Of a stretch of DNA of 64,000 bases, positions 50,046 to 58,664 are shown in pieces; within the stretch, counting starts at the first letter, position 1, and each line of letters starts with the position of its first letter. The notes beneath the pieces were generated by a model. It saw only the letters and a program-made list of their open reading frames with translations, ran no database searches and was not told where the DNA came from. Both the position numbers and the translations under genes were made by a program. This DNA comes from Acidobacteriaceae bacterium TAA 166 (GTDB taxonomy: Bacteria > Acidobacteriota > Terriglobia > Terriglobales > Acidobacteriaceae): positions 3,216,001 through 3,280,000 of the forward strand of contig ATWD01000001.1 in assembly GCA_000421065.1 (NCBI GenBank), read 5' to 3'.

Positions 50046-51656
50046 ATGCCAGTGACTGCACCGCGCAAGCCTGTGGACGAGCAGGCTCCCGAGAAGATCG
50101 CCGCGATGGTGGAGGAGTATCTTCTGGGACATCCGGCGGCGGTGGCGCTGGAAGAGGGCCGCGTGATCTTCGACATGCGCTCGGCCAAATACAAGCTGGC
50201 TACGGAGCATGGCCGATGCACGGTTCAACTCTGGAGCGAGGACGCGAACCTGGTGCGGCGGGTGGTCGCGGTGGAGGAGCGCAGGGGAGCGCTGCGGCTG
50301 TCGGTGCTGCGGTTTGGACAGACAAAGCCGCAGACGCTGGAGCTGGCGGCGGATCGCGATCGCAGGACGCCTTCGACGCGCGAGGCGACGAGGGTGAGGT
50401 ATCTGCGTGTGCTCGAACGGGTGCTGGCACGCGCCTTTCCGGAGTGGAAGGTGGAGGCTCTGCGGGCCGCGATGGATCTGGAGAAGAGCTTTGGGCCCGC
50501 CTATGCGCGCGGGGTGCTGGTGCGGGGGCAGACGGCGTGGGCGGTGATCGCGGTGAATCCCGAGGAGACGCAGGGGACGATCGACGGCATTTTGACGATA
50601 GGGATTCTGTGGCTCGATCACTGCCGGTCGATGGGGGATGGGCGGAGGGTTTGGCAGGGATTGAAGGTGATTGTGCCGGAGGGCACGTCGGACCTGACGG
50701 CCTCGCGGATGGCGTGGCTGAATGAGCGGGCGGCGCAGTGGGAGCTTTGGGAGCTCGACGGGCAGACGGAGGAACTGGCGCGGAGGGATGCCGGGGATGT
50801 CGGCAACCTTGCGACGCGGCTGGTGCATGCTCCGGATGGCGAGGCGGTGCGGGAGAGGTTTGCCGAGGCTGCCGCGAAGGTGATGGCGGTGGTTCCGGAG
50901 GCCTGGCGCGGGCAGGTGGAGACGGTGGTCTCGACTGGAGCGGAGATGAGTTTTCTGCTGCACGGGCTCGCGTTCGCACGGGTGCGGGCGGGGTACAAGG
51001 GGAACTCGTTCAACCTGGAGGAGGAGATTGTCTTTGGGGCGGGGGCGAACGAGACTTTGTTGCGTGCGGAGACGGAAGATGCCCTGCGGGAGCTGGTGCG
51101 GCGGCTGTTCGAGCGCAGGCATGCGGAGGGCGACCGGCGCGATCCGCTGTACCGCATGCAGCCGGAACGTTGGCTCGAGAGCGTGCTGCGGCAGGATCTC
51201 GAGCCGCTCGATGCGCATCTCGATCCGGGACATGTCTATACGCAGGTTCCGGCGTTTGTGGCGGGAGATCGAGGGATGCTGGACCTGATGGGAGTTCTGC
51301 GGGATGGCCGGCTGGCGGTGATCGAGCTGAAGGCGGAGGAGGATCTGCACCTGGCGCTGCAGGGGCTGGACTACTGGGTGCGAGTGCGCTGGCACCATCT
51401 GCGGCGCGAAGGGGAGTTGGGGGAGTTTCAGAGGTCAGGCTACTTTGGCGGCGTGGTGCTGGCCGGGGAGGCTCCGAAACTTTACCTGGTGGCTCCGGCT
51501 CTCAGGGTGCATCCGGCGACCGAGATTGTGCTGCGGTATCTTTCGCCACGGGTGGAGTGGGAGCTGGTGGCGCTGGATGAGCGATGGCGGAAGAAGGTGA
51601 AGGTGGTGTGGCGCAGGCGCAATGGGGATGCGCGCGGGGCGGTTTATTCCTCTTGA
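50046..51656 (+). CDS. Predicted PD-(D/E)XK nuclease-like protein of unknown function
   Basis: This 536-residue protein has no signal peptide or membrane helix. Near residue 414-432, GDRGMLDLMGVLRDGRLAVI followed by ELK has the spacing of the PD-(D/E)XK nuclease core (Asp, strand, Glu-x-Lys), and LALQGLDYWVRVRWH after it recalls the Gln-x-x-x-Tyr helix of RecB-like nucleases. The N-terminal 400 residues are unfamiliar: about 40-100 resemble a beta domain (GRCTVQLWSEDANLVRRVV). There is no helicase or methylase beside it. It could be a repair or defence nuclease; the assignment rests on one motif only. Confidence 0.7.
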   Translation: MPVTAPRKPVDEQAPEKIAAMVEEYLLGHPAAVALEEGRVIFDMRSAKYKLATEHGRCTVQLWSEDANLVRRVVAVEERRGALRLSVLRFGQTKPQTLELAADRDRRTPSTREATRVRYLRVLERVLARAFPEWKVEALRAAMDLEKSFGPAYARGVLVRGQTAWAVIAVNPEETQGTIDGILTIGILWLDHCRSMGDGRRVWQGLKVIVPEGTSDLTASRMAWLNERAAQWELWELDGQTEELARRDAGDVGNLATRLVHAPDGEAVRERFAEAAAKVMAVVPEAWRGQVETVVSTGAEMSFLLHGLAFARVRAGYKGNSFNLEEEIVFGAGANETLLRAETEDALRELVRRLFERRHAEGDRRDPLYRMQPERWLESVLRQDLEPLDAHLDPGHVYTQVPAFVAGDRGMLDLMGVLRDGRLAVIELKAEEDLHLALQGLDYWVRVRWHHLRREGELGEFQRSGYFGGVVLAGEAPKLYLVAPALRVHPATEIVLRYLSPRVEWELVALDERWRKKVKVVWRRRNGDARGAVYSS

Positions 51657-51680
51657 GGGACTTTTTAGAGGCTTGTAGCC

Positions 51681-53006
51681 TTAATCGCAGGCGGCGCCGA
51701 TGGTCTCGAGGGAGTGATCGGTGTCTTCGGCGAGGCCGTCTGCAGTTGCGGGCGTTGGGTTCGTGAAGAAGCGCTCGACGGCGTCGAGGACGGCGTTGCC
51801 GTTTTTGGATTCGAAGATCTGCTTGCGCAGGGCTCCGCCGCCTGAGACGCCGTGGGTGAACCAGGCGGCGAACTGCTTCATCTTCCCGACCGCGTCGCGG
51901 TGGCGCTTCTCGCGGGCGATCTGGCCCTGGGCTGCGATGGCCTCGGCGCGGGCGGCCTCGGCGGCCTCTTCGAGAGCGATCTCGTCGACCAGCATCTGGA
52001 AGTAGGTGCGGATCATGCGGTAGCGGTCGTCGTTAGTCGGGATGTCGTAGGTTCCGACGCCGGTGACTTCTTTGCTGGCGGTGTACTGGGCGATCTGGCG
52101 GAAGATCCAGGGATTGGAGGGGGCGGCGCGGCCGATCATGACGGCGTCGCAGCCGGTCTTTTCGACCATGGCTGCGGCGTCCTCGGGGGTGCGGATGTCG
52201 CCGTTGCCGATGACCGGAATGCGGACGGCATCTTTGACCATGGCGATGTACTCCCAGCGGGCCTGGCCGGTATAGCCGTCTTCGCGGGTGCGGGCGTGGA
52301 GGGCGCAAGCGTTGAGGCCGCAGTCCTCGGCCATCTTCGCGAGCTCGACGCAGACGATGTGGTGGTCGTTCCATCCCATGCGGAACTTGACGGTGAAGGG
52401 GATCGATACGGCGGAGCGAATGGCTTTGAAGATGCGCTCGATGTGGGGGAGGTCTTTGAGCAGGCCCGAGCCTCCGTTGCAGGCAACGACGCGCTTGGCG
52501 GGACAGCCGAGGTTGAGGTCGACGATGTCGAAGCCGGCGTCCTGAACGATGCGGGCGGAGTCGGCGAGGGTCTCGGGGTTGGAGCCGAAGAGCTGCGCGG
52601 AGATGGGGTGCTCGTCGTCGTAGTAGGTGAGATAGCGCTTGCGCTTGGTCTCCCTCATCCGGGATAGCCCGTCGGCGGAGGTGAACTCGGTCATGATGAG
52701 GCCGCAGCCGGATTGCTGGTTGGTGGTCTCCTGCTCGACGTTGGTATCGTCTGAGACGGACCGCAGATCCTTCGACTCGCTGCGCTCGCTCAAGATGACA
52801 CTTTCATTGGAAGTGAACTGGCTGGCGTTCTTGATGAAGCGGCGGAAGACGGTGTCGGTGACGCCGGCCATAGGGGCGAGCACGGTCGCCGGAGCGATGG
52901 TGACGTTGCCGATGGAGAAGCTGGCGGGGACGCGCGCATGGCTGGGCATCGCGTGTTCGATGGGCGAGTCCCACTTCTTCTGCTCGAGGGTATAACGCTT
53001 CTTCAT
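51681..53006 (-). CDS. dusB: tRNA-dihydrouridine synthase DusB-like, with inserted segment
   Basis: This 441-residue FMN enzyme reduces uridines in tRNA. The FMN site LAPMAGVTDTVFRRF is near 43-57, QLFGSNPE near 135, and the catalytic Cys is in LGCPAKRV at about Cys168. NGDIRTPEDA and VMIGRAAPSNPWIF form the phosphate site. Between FRRFIKNAS and GCGLIMTEF, about 35 extra residues (63-99) replace the short loop of other Dus proteins; their DNA is a dispersed repeat (see 52758). The insertion keeps the frame. The ATG overlaps the upstream gene's TGA, so translation is coupled. A later Met (MPSHARV) is also possible. Confidence 0.9.
   Translation of the reverse strand: MKKRYTLEQKKWDSPIEHAMPSHARVPASFSIGNVTIAPATVLAPMAGVTDTVFRRFIKNASQFTSNESVILSERSESKDLRSVSDDTNVEQETTNQQSGCGLIMTEFTSADGLSRMRETKRKRYLTYYDDEHPISAQLFGSNPETLADSARIVQDAGFDIVDLNLGCPAKRVVACNGGSGLLKDLPHIERIFKAIRSAVSIPFTVKFRMGWNDHHIVCVELAKMAEDCGLNACALHARTREDGYTGQARWEYIAMVKDAVRIPVIGNGDIRTPEDAAAMVEKTGCDAVMIGRAAPSNPWIFRQIAQYTASKEVTGVGTYDIPTNDDRYRMIRTYFQMLVDEIALEEAAEAARAEAIAAQGQIAREKRHRDAVGKMKQFAAWFTHGVSGGGALRKQIFESKNGNAVLDAVERFFTNPTPATADGLAEDTDHSLETIGAACD
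52758..52803 (-). repeat. Family C repeat inside dusB
   Basis: On the minus strand the DNA reads GTCATCTTGAGCGAGCGCAG then CGAGTCGAAGGATCTGCGG, the common bacterial intergenic repeat recognisable from its translation VILSERSESKDLR. Here it sits in frame within the dusB coding region. Confidence 0.75.
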
Positions 53007-53404
53007 CTCTTCTCTGTAATCTTCTTCGCGGACTTCGCGGTGGTCTTCTTTGCTGTTTTTTTTGATGACTTCGTTGCCGGTTTGGACGTTTCTTCCTGCG
53101 GGAGCGAGGCGACATAGTCCCTGGCTTCGAGGAGCAGCTTCAGGTTGAGTGGTGTATCGATATTGGGAACAACGATCCACTGGCGCATGGTTCGCTTGCC
53201 CATGACCATCTGGCGGAGCTCGCTGTCGAGGAGCAGCTGGGCGATGCGCGCTTCGGGAAGCTTGAGAGCTGCGCTCTCATCGGGCCGGGTGAAGGCAAAG
53301 ATCTTGTTGCCGGTCATGAGGCAGCCGTGTCCGCGATCTATGTCGGCGGTGGAGCCCGAGATCTTTTTAGCGAGTTCTGCTGCGAGCTGCTGCCGGAGGT
53401 TCAT
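53003..53404 (-). CDS. TfoX/YjbR-like protein with Lys-rich tail
   Basis: This 133-residue protein has a small alpha/beta domain: GHGCLMTGNKIFAFTRPDESAALKLPEARIAQLL near 25-58 and MRQWIVVPNID near 77, similar to the TfoX N-terminal/MmcQ-YjbR fold; the match is modest. From residue 108 the tail is almost only Lys, Thr, Ala and Ser (KSSKKTAKKTTAKSAKK), like histone H1-type tails, and could bind nucleic acid. The start at 53404 is chosen because upstream sequence in this frame is rpmE in another frame. Its TGA overlaps the dusB ATG. Confidence 0.72.
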   Translation of the reverse strand: MNLRQQLAAELAKKISGSTADIDRGHGCLMTGNKIFAFTRPDESAALKLPEARIAQLLLDSELRQMVMGKRTMRQWIVVPNIDTPLNLKLLLEARDYVASLPQEETSKPATKSSKKTAKKTTAKSAKKITEKR

Positions 53405-53432
53405 GAACGAGACTCCGTCAATTGGCAATAGA

Positions 53433-53457
53433 AAGGCCTCCGTTTTGCGGAGGCCTT
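53433..53457 (-). terminator. Rho-independent terminator of rpmE
   Basis: A perfect ten-bp stem (AAGGCCTCCG with CGGAGGCCTT), a five-base loop and, on the minus strand, TTTCTATT after it. It lies 20 bases after the rpmE stop and about 30 bases before the TfoX-like start. Confidence 0.85.
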
Positions 53458-53477
53458 CCAGGTGTCCGATATTCCGC

Positions 53478-53711
53478 TTACTTGGAAGCGGCGGCCTTGC
53501 CGGCGTCCGATTGGGCGAACTTGCGGCGGAAGCGCTCGACGCGTCCGGCGGTGTCGACCAGCTTCTGCTTGCCGGTAAAGAACGGGTGGCAGGCGGAGCA
53601 GATTTCGAGAACGATGTCGCCCTTGTGGGTTGAACGGGTCTCGAAGCTGGTTCCGCAGGCGCACTTGACGGTGATGGTCTCGTACTTGGGGTGGATTCCC
53701 TCTTTTGGCAT
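53478..53711 (-). CDS. rpmE: 50S ribosomal protein L31
   Basis: This 77-residue ribosomal protein begins [20 protein letters not shown]. Two Cys pairs (CACG near 17-19 and [13 protein letters not shown] near 38-41) form the zinc site of the C+ form of L31. [14 protein letters not shown] is the usual C-terminal signature. AAAGGAA lies about six bases before the ATG. A strong terminator follows. Confidence 0.96.
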   Translation of the reverse strand: MPKEGIHPKYETITVKCACGTSFETRSTHKGDIVLEICSACHPFFTGKQKLVDTAGRVERFRRKFAQSDAGKAAASK

Positions 53712-53900
53712 GAAACGTTCCTTTCGCCGGTCAATCTTTTTGCCGGCTTCAGAGATTGGCTTTTTACGATCGCGGATCGCTTGCAACGGTTAGACTCACG
53801 TCACATCGAGGGGCCTGTCGCGATGCCGGCCAGCACGGGCATGGCCCGATGGCAGCACTTCCCTGATTGTATCATGGTCTCTGCCCAGTGGGAAAAGGCG

Positions 53901-53929
53901 ATGGCCTGCCGGCCCGCGCGGCAACGCCT
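53901..53929 (+). repeat. Family A palindromic repeat, short copy A8
   Basis: ATGGCCTGCCGGCC is joined directly to CGCGCGGCAACGCCT, left end to right end. It lies between the divergent rpmE and DnaC-like genes. Confidence 0.65.
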
Positions 53930-53973
53930 GGTCTGCTCGATTTCGCACAGGGCGATGCTGCGATACTGAAGGT

Positions 53974-54762
53974 ATGTCGACGGTGTGTCCAATCTGCGAG
54001 GGAATGGGGATGCGGGTCATCGAGCGCGATGGCCGGCGCTTCGCCGAGGAGTGCGTGTGCCGGGTCCAGATCCGGGCGGATCGCGAGCTGGCGAAGGCCA
54101 GGATTCCGAGGCGCTACCAGGGCTGTTCGCTTGAGAACTATGAGACGGTCCATAGCTCGGCGACGGAGAGCCTGGGACGGGCATTGTCGACCTCGAAGCG
54201 GTTTACGCAGGGCTATCCTATTGAAACCAATGGCAAAGGCCTGCTGTTTGTAGGACCACGGGGCTTGGGGAAGACGCATCTGGCGATCAGCATCCTGAAG
54301 CACCTGATTACGGAGCGGGGGGCGACGGGCGTGTTCTGGGAGCATAAGGAGCTGCTCGAAAACCTGCGCTCGACTTATAGTGTGAACGCGCCGGGGATGG
54401 AGACGGCGATCCTGAAGACGGCGATCACCTGCGATCTTCTGGTGCTGGACGATCTGGGCGATATTACTCCAAGCGACTGGAGCTGGGACACGACATCGTT
54501 CATCCTGAGCAGCCGATACAACGAGGACAAATCGACCATTATCACGTCAAACCTTCCCAACGAGCCGCCGTCGGTCTCGTTCTCGCAGCCGGTGGATACG
54601 TTCAATCAGCCGAGGCAGGAGGCGAAGAGGGCCATGACCAGGCTGACGCTGGCGGACCGGATCGGCGACCGGGTGTGGTCGCGGCTGCAGGAGATGTGCG
54701 TGGTGGTGGAGCTGAAAGGGAAGGACTTCCGCGAAAATGTGAAGCGCGCCAGCTTTGCATGA
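53974..54762 (+). CDS. DnaC/IstB-like ATP-binding protein
   Basis: This 262-residue AAA+ ATPase resembles helicase loaders of the DnaC/DnaI type. The N-terminus has a Cys cluster (CPICEGMGM and CVCR, residues 5-29) that may bind zinc, then ARIPRRYQGCSLENY as in DnaC-like proteins. Walker A is GPRGLGKTHLAI near 93, Walker B LLVLDDLGDI near 153, and the sensor segment TIITSNLP near 188. It should load the replicative helicase or act in a similar remodelling step. No transposase is beside it, so it is probably not an IstB partner. GAAGG lies very close to the ATG. Confidence 0.85.
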   Translation: MSTVCPICEGMGMRVIERDGRRFAEECVCRVQIRADRELAKARIPRRYQGCSLENYETVHSSATESLGRALSTSKRFTQGYPIETNGKGLLFVGPRGLGKTHLAISILKHLITERGATGVFWEHKELLENLRSTYSVNAPGMETAILKTAITCDLLVLDDLGDITPSDWSWDTTSFILSSRYNEDKSTIITSNLPNEPPSVSFSQPVDTFNQPRQEAKRAMTRLTLADRIGDRVWSRLQEMCVVVELKGKDFRENVKRASFA

Positions 54763-54784
54763 GGCTCCGCTTGCGTTGAAGGGA

Positions 54785-54949
54785 TTACATGACGGTGGCC
54801 AGAAGGATGAGTCCGGTGGTGAGAGCGGCGATGCGATAGGCGTAGTCGGCGCCTCGAGCGGGAGGCGTAGTTACTCTGGAAGTCGGGGCCATGGAGTCGC
54901 GATGGGATTGAGGCGCCTGGCCGTTCCGGAAACCGATGGGGGAGCTCAT
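54785..54949 (-). CDS. Possible small membrane protein
   Basis: This 54-residue reading starts MSSPIGFRNGQ and ends with a single membrane helix (YAYRIAALTTGLILLATVM). AGGAG lies about ten bases before the ATG. Nothing is known about it. It is the only candidate gene in the stretch from 54763 to 55175, whose remainder shows no feature I can name. Confidence 0.4.
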   Translation of the reverse strand: MSSPIGFRNGQAPQSHRDSMAPTSRVTTPPARGADYAYRIAALTTGLILLATVM

Positions 54950-55175
54950 GGCTCGGTCTCTCCTGCTCACGCTACGGGGGATATACGGCTCTGGTGCAGT
55001 AGATGTTCAGCGTGAATTCGATGATGCAATGGAAATCGGCGAAGAACGATGAAAATCGAGCGAAGTTTTTGCCGACCGTGCCTGGAATGGTTCAGAATTT
55101 CACTGTGGAAGCCGAGGCCGGCGGTAGGGATGGAGCCTCTGGAGGCACGATAAAATCTCGGCGAGAGGAGCATCG

Positions 55176-55748
55176 ATGGATCGCAAGCCCGAATCTTCGG
55201 AGACAAAGTCGCAGAATCCGGCGGGGGGTGGTCAGGCGCCTGCTGAGATCTTTGCCCCGGCGGCGCCGCGATCGACGGGGATGCCGCTCTCGGCGTGGCT
55301 GATCGCAGGTGCGGCTGTCCTTGCTGTGGTGGCTGCGCTGGTCCTGATAGGACATCGCAAGCCTGTGGCGGTGACTGGGGTTCAGCCGCTCGACACGTAC
55401 GCGAATAATCTTCCATTGTCGGGACTGGCGATGAGCGAGTCGGCGAGTCTTTCGAACGTCAAGTCGACGTTTATCGACGGGCATATCCATAATGCGGGGC
55501 AGGACACGGTGACCGGGGTGACGGTGCAGGTCCTGTTTCGGGCCGACGACCAGACGCCTCCCCAGATCGAGACCCTGCCGCTGTCGCTGATTCGGACGCG
55601 GGAGCCCTATGTGGACGTGCAGCCGGTGAGCGCGGTCCCGCTGAAGCCGGGGGCGGACCAGGAGTTCCGGCTGATCTTCGACTCGGTACCGTCGGGCTGG
55701 AATATGCAGATGCCCGAGGTCCGGATTATCCACGTAGAAAAGAGATAG
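55176..55748 (+). CDS. Membrane-anchored protein with extracytoplasmic beta domain
   Basis: This 190-residue protein has a Pro/Ser-rich cytoplasmic start, one membrane helix near 39-60 (AWLIAGAAVLAVVAALVLIG) and an outside domain with ASLSNVKSTFIDGHIHNAGQDTVTGVTVQVLF, which looks like a FxLYD/DUF2393-type beta-sandwich. Such acidobacterial proteins are uncharacterised. GAGAGGAG lies about five bases before the ATG. The AT-rich 295-bp spacer after it is probably the ompA promoter region. Confidence 0.8.
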   Translation: MDRKPESSETKSQNPAGGGQAPAEIFAPAAPRSTGMPLSAWLIAGAAVLAVVAALVLIGHRKPVAVTGVQPLDTYANNLPLSGLAMSESASLSNVKSTFIDGHIHNAGQDTVTGVTVQVLFRADDQTPPQIETLPLSLIRTREPYVDVQPVSAVPLKPGADQEFRLIFDSVPSGWNMQMPEVRIIHVEKR

Positions 55749-56043
55749 CCCCTTTTGAACCGTACTGTCCTGTTTGGGGTAAAAGACAGACCTGCCGGCC
55801 TGCACCGGGAGTTTTCTTCCCATCTGGCGGTGTAACGCGGGCTTTCAGAAATACTTACCCGGAGGATGGAAGAATTTGCGAGGCAAGTGATATGCCGGAT
55901 TTGAGGATGTGATGTGGAAATTTTTGATAAGCGTTTTGTTTTCATCATCGATTTGCAATAAAAAGAGTTTGGCGTGAAATGTGCTCTAGTTTCCGACGTA
56001 CAGGCGTCTGAGACGGCAGGCGCGGGTGCAGAGGAGCGAAAAC

Positions 56044-56970
56044 ATGATGAATACCGGAACGAAATTTGGTCTCTCAGTTGTAGTACTCGGCACCGCAATG
56101 GGCATGAGCGCTTTGGCGCAATCGGCAACACAGGCAGCACCTGACACTACGCAGGCTCCGAATTCGAGCAGCCAGCCGGCCTCAAATAATCAGCAGATGA
56201 GTGTGGACGATAAGACCACGTATGCGACGGGCAAGCCGTTGGAGTCGCAGTCGAAGGAAGGGTTCTGGGGACACCTGAATCCTCTGGCTCGTAAGAAGTG
56301 GGTCCACAGGCAGGTGGATCCGATCAAGGATCGTACGAACGAGCTGGATCAGCTGCAATCGAAGAACGCAAACGATATTCGTGATGTAGACAGCCGCGCG
56401 ACGGCGGGCATCAACAAGGCGCAGAGCGCAGCCCAACTGGCGGATCAACATGCGGCGGACGCTGCCAATCGCGCGAACGGTGCTCAGCAGACCGCCTCGA
56501 ACGCCAGCACACGGGCCGATAGCCTGAACACGACGGTGACCAATCTCGATCAGTACCAGGAGGTCGTTTCGACCTCGGTGCCGTTCGCCTCGGGTCGCAC
56601 GACGCTGGGACCGAAGGCGAAAGCCGAGCTGGATGACCTAGCGGCGAAGCTGGCTAACGAGAAAGGCTACATCCTAGAGGTTCAGGGGTATAGCCGCGGC
56701 GGGGTTCAGACGTCGCAGACGATGGCGGATGCCGTGGTTCGCTACATGGTGACAGAGCATCAGGTTCCGGTCTTCCGGATCTATCGGACGGGCCTGGGCA
56801 AGAATACGGCGAAGCCCGTCGATGGCGAGAAGGCTTTCACCAACGGCGTACGCGTAACGTTGCTGCACAACAGCCTGGCAACGATGGGTTCCAACAACGC
56901 ATCGAATACTGTGCCTTCTTCCGCGGCTTCACACAGCAGCGTCAGCGCGCCCCCGGAGGCAAACCAGTAA
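56044..56970 (+). CDS. OmpA family protein with coiled-coil linker
   Basis: This 308-residue exported protein has a signal peptide (residues 1-26, GMSALAQS), a disordered Gln/Asn/Ser-rich part, an Ala-rich coiled coil with heptads (NKAQSAAQLADQHAADAANRA near 122-142), and a C-terminal OmpA-like domain from about 175 (VPFASGRTTLGPKAKAELDDLAAKL). The usual Asp of the peptidoglycan-binding motif appears replaced (VQGYSRGG), so binding may be altered. GAGGAGC lies six to ten bases before the ATG. The upstream 295 bp are AT-rich with TTGCAA at about 55955, a possible -35 box without a clear -10. A strong terminator follows. Confidence 0.85.
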   Translation: MMNTGTKFGLSVVVLGTAMGMSALAQSATQAAPDTTQAPNSSSQPASNNQQMSVDDKTTYATGKPLESQSKEGFWGHLNPLARKKWVHRQVDPIKDRTNELDQLQSKNANDIRDVDSRATAGINKAQSAAQLADQHAADAANRANGAQQTASNASTRADSLNTTVTNLDQYQEVVSTSVPFASGRTTLGPKAKAELDDLAAKLANEKGYILEVQGYSRGGVQTSQTMADAVVRYMVTEHQVPVFRIYRTGLGKNTAKPVDGEKAFTNGVRVTLLHNSLATMGSNNASNTVPSSAASHSSVSAPPEANQ

Positions 56971-57096
56971 GGGCCCTCCCCGTACAGGACGGTGTTAGCT
57001 CATTTACTCCGTCCCACAAGTTTATCGGTTTGTTGGCGAGCGACCCAGATCGCTCCCACAATAGACTCTCCTAACCAGAGAGAACCAAGGCAGATT

Positions 57097-57125
57097 GGCC
57101 CCTCAAGCGAGGGGCCGTTTTTTTT
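57097..57125 (+). terminator. Rho-independent terminator after the OmpA-family gene
   Basis: An eight-bp stem (GGCCCCTC with GAGGGGCC), a four-base loop and eight T residues form a textbook terminator 127 bases after the stop. Confidence 0.92.
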
Positions 57126-57184
57126 AATGAATTGGAGAGGTATCAACCAGAGAAACCAGGGAGCGTTGGGGAGCACCTCCGATG

Positions 57185-58009
57185 CTAGGCGACCGCCTGG
57201 TGGATTGCAAGGAGTTGTTGGAGGATGTGGGGCAGGTGGTTGAGGTGGAGGGCATTGGCGCCGTCGGATTTGGCATGCTGAGGGTCGTCGTGGACCTCGA
57301 GGAAGACGCCGTCGACGCCTGCCGCCACTGCCGCGCGGGCGAGCACGGGAATGAACTCGGGTTGACCCCCAGAGACACCGTTCTGGGTGGAAGGCGTTTG
57401 TACAGAGTGAGTTCCGTCGAAGACGACGGGGGCGAACTGGCGCATGATGGGAAGCGAGCGCATGTCAACGACGAGGTTGTTGTAGCCAAAGCTGGCTCCT
57501 CGCTCGGTGAGGGAGACGCTGTTGCAGCTGCTGTCGCGAACCTTTTCGACGGCGTGGCGCATGTCGGCGGGGGCAACGAACTGACCCTTCTTGATGTTGA
57601 TGGCGCGGCCGTGCTGCTGGGCGGCCTCGGCGGCGGCGATGAGGAGATCGGTCTGGCGGCAGAGGAAGGCGGGGATCTGGAGGACGTCGACGGCCTCGGC
57701 GACGCGGGCGCAGTCCTCGGCGGTATGGACGTCGGTGAGGACGGGGAGGCTGTTGGACTGAGAGATGGCCTTGAGGATGCGGGTGCCTTCCTCGATGCCG
57801 GGGCCGCGGAAGCTGTGGATGGAGGTTCGGTTGGCCTTGTCGTAGCTGGCCTTGAAGATGTAGGGGATGTCGAGGTCGGAGGCGATGCGCTGGATGGCGT
57901 CGGCCATGGTGCGGGCGTGCTGCTCGGACTCGATGACGCAGGGGCCGGCGATGAGGAAGAGTCTGCCGCGGCCTACGGGGACGTTGCCGATTTCAAAGGG
58001 ATGGTTCAC
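57185..58009 (-). CDS. kdsA: 3-deoxy-8-phosphooctulonate (KDO-8-P) synthase
   Basis: This 274-residue TIM-barrel enzyme joins phosphoenolpyruvate and arabinose 5-phosphate, the first committed step to the KDO of lipopolysaccharide, and so confirms a Gram-negative envelope. Motifs are LIAGPCVIES near 19, FKASYDKANRTSIHSFRGPG near 52, LTDVHTAED near 93, NIKKGQF near 136 and VFLEVHDDPQHAKSDGAN near 240. The start is GTG at 58009 (MNHPFEIG); I see no ribosome binding site. kdsB and kdsD are not in the window. Spacer repeat A9 lies upstream. Confidence 0.96.
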   Translation of the reverse strand: MNHPFEIGNVPVGRGRLFLIAGPCVIESEQHARTMADAIQRIASDLDIPYIFKASYDKANRTSIHSFRGPGIEEGTRILKAISQSNSLPVLTDVHTAEDCARVAEAVDVLQIPAFLCRQTDLLIAAAEAAQQHGRAINIKKGQFVAPADMRHAVEKVRDSSCNSVSLTERGASFGYNNLVVDMRSLPIMRQFAPVVFDGTHSVQTPSTQNGVSGGQPEFIPVLARAAVAAGVDGVFLEVHDDPQHAKSDGANALHLNHLPHILQQLLAIHQAVA

Positions 58010-58143
58010 AGATTTATTTGATCACAGGAGGGGATGACGGAGCGCGAATGGGCCGGGATGTGGGCAGCCCTGGGGGCGATCAACCGAGCCGTGGCTAGGG
58101 CGGGGGAACGGGGGAGACAGGCTAGGGTTTCTTGAGAAAAGAT

Positions 58144-58242
58144 ATGGCCTGCCGGCCGGGCCCACTGCGCTCGGCCACCCCACACACGAAGACCTGTTTT
58201 GTGGGGACCCGCCACCTGCGTAGGGAGCTCGCGCGGCAGCGC
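58144..58242 (+). repeat. Family A palindromic repeat, medium copy A9
   Basis: The left end ATGGCCTGCCGGCC, GGGCCCACTGCGC and the CCCCACAC/TTTTGTGGGG hairpin are present, then the sequence jumps to GCGTAGGGAGCTCGCGCGGC and the right end. Both long arms and the core are missing. Confidence 0.8.
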
Positions 58243-58276
58243 ACGTCCTGATTCAGCCTGGCTCCCGGGCCATAGA

Positions 58277-58654
58277 TCATCCATGCTGCGAGAGGGAGAG
58301 GACGTTGCCGTCGGGATCTTTGAACCAAGCGACCCTGGCGGATTCACCGGGGGCGGACCAGATGCCGTTGGCGTCTTGCTCGAGGAAGGGATAACGCTCA
58401 AAGACGATGCCGATGGAGGCGAGGTTGCGAACGGCTTCGTCGATCGAGGGAACCTTCCATCCGAAGATGGTGTAGGGCGCGGGGCTGAAGGAGTCCATGC
58501 GGACGATGCGGAGGTCGAGGCCGTTGGCGCGGACGACCAGGGCGAAGGGATCTTCGGAGAGGAAGACGAGGCCGAGGGTATCGACGTAGAAGAGGTGGGC
58601 GCGCTCGGTGTCGAGGGTGGGGATGAAGCTGATTGGTTCAAGGTGCGTGAGCAT
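58277..58654 (-). CDS. VOC family (glyoxalase-like) protein
   Basis: This 125-residue protein has the paired beta-alpha-beta-beta-beta units of the vicinal oxygen chelate fold: FIPTLDTERAHLFYVDTLGL near 10-29 and ARVAWFKDPDGNVLSLSQ near the end. The substrate is unknown and the metal ligands are not all evident. It is ten bases after the LprI-like gene on the same strand. Confidence 0.85.
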   Translation of the reverse strand: MLTHLEPISFIPTLDTERAHLFYVDTLGLVFLSEDPFALVVRANGLDLRIVRMDSFSPAPYTIFGWKVPSIDEAVRNLASIGIVFERYPFLEQDANGIWSAPGESARVAWFKDPDGNVLSLSQHG

Positions 58655-58664
58655 GAGCGTCTCT

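Noticed and set aside
53974..54762. IS21-type istB transposition gene
   Set aside because: There is no istA or terminal repeat nearby, and the Cys-bearing N-terminus fits DnaC-like loaders better.
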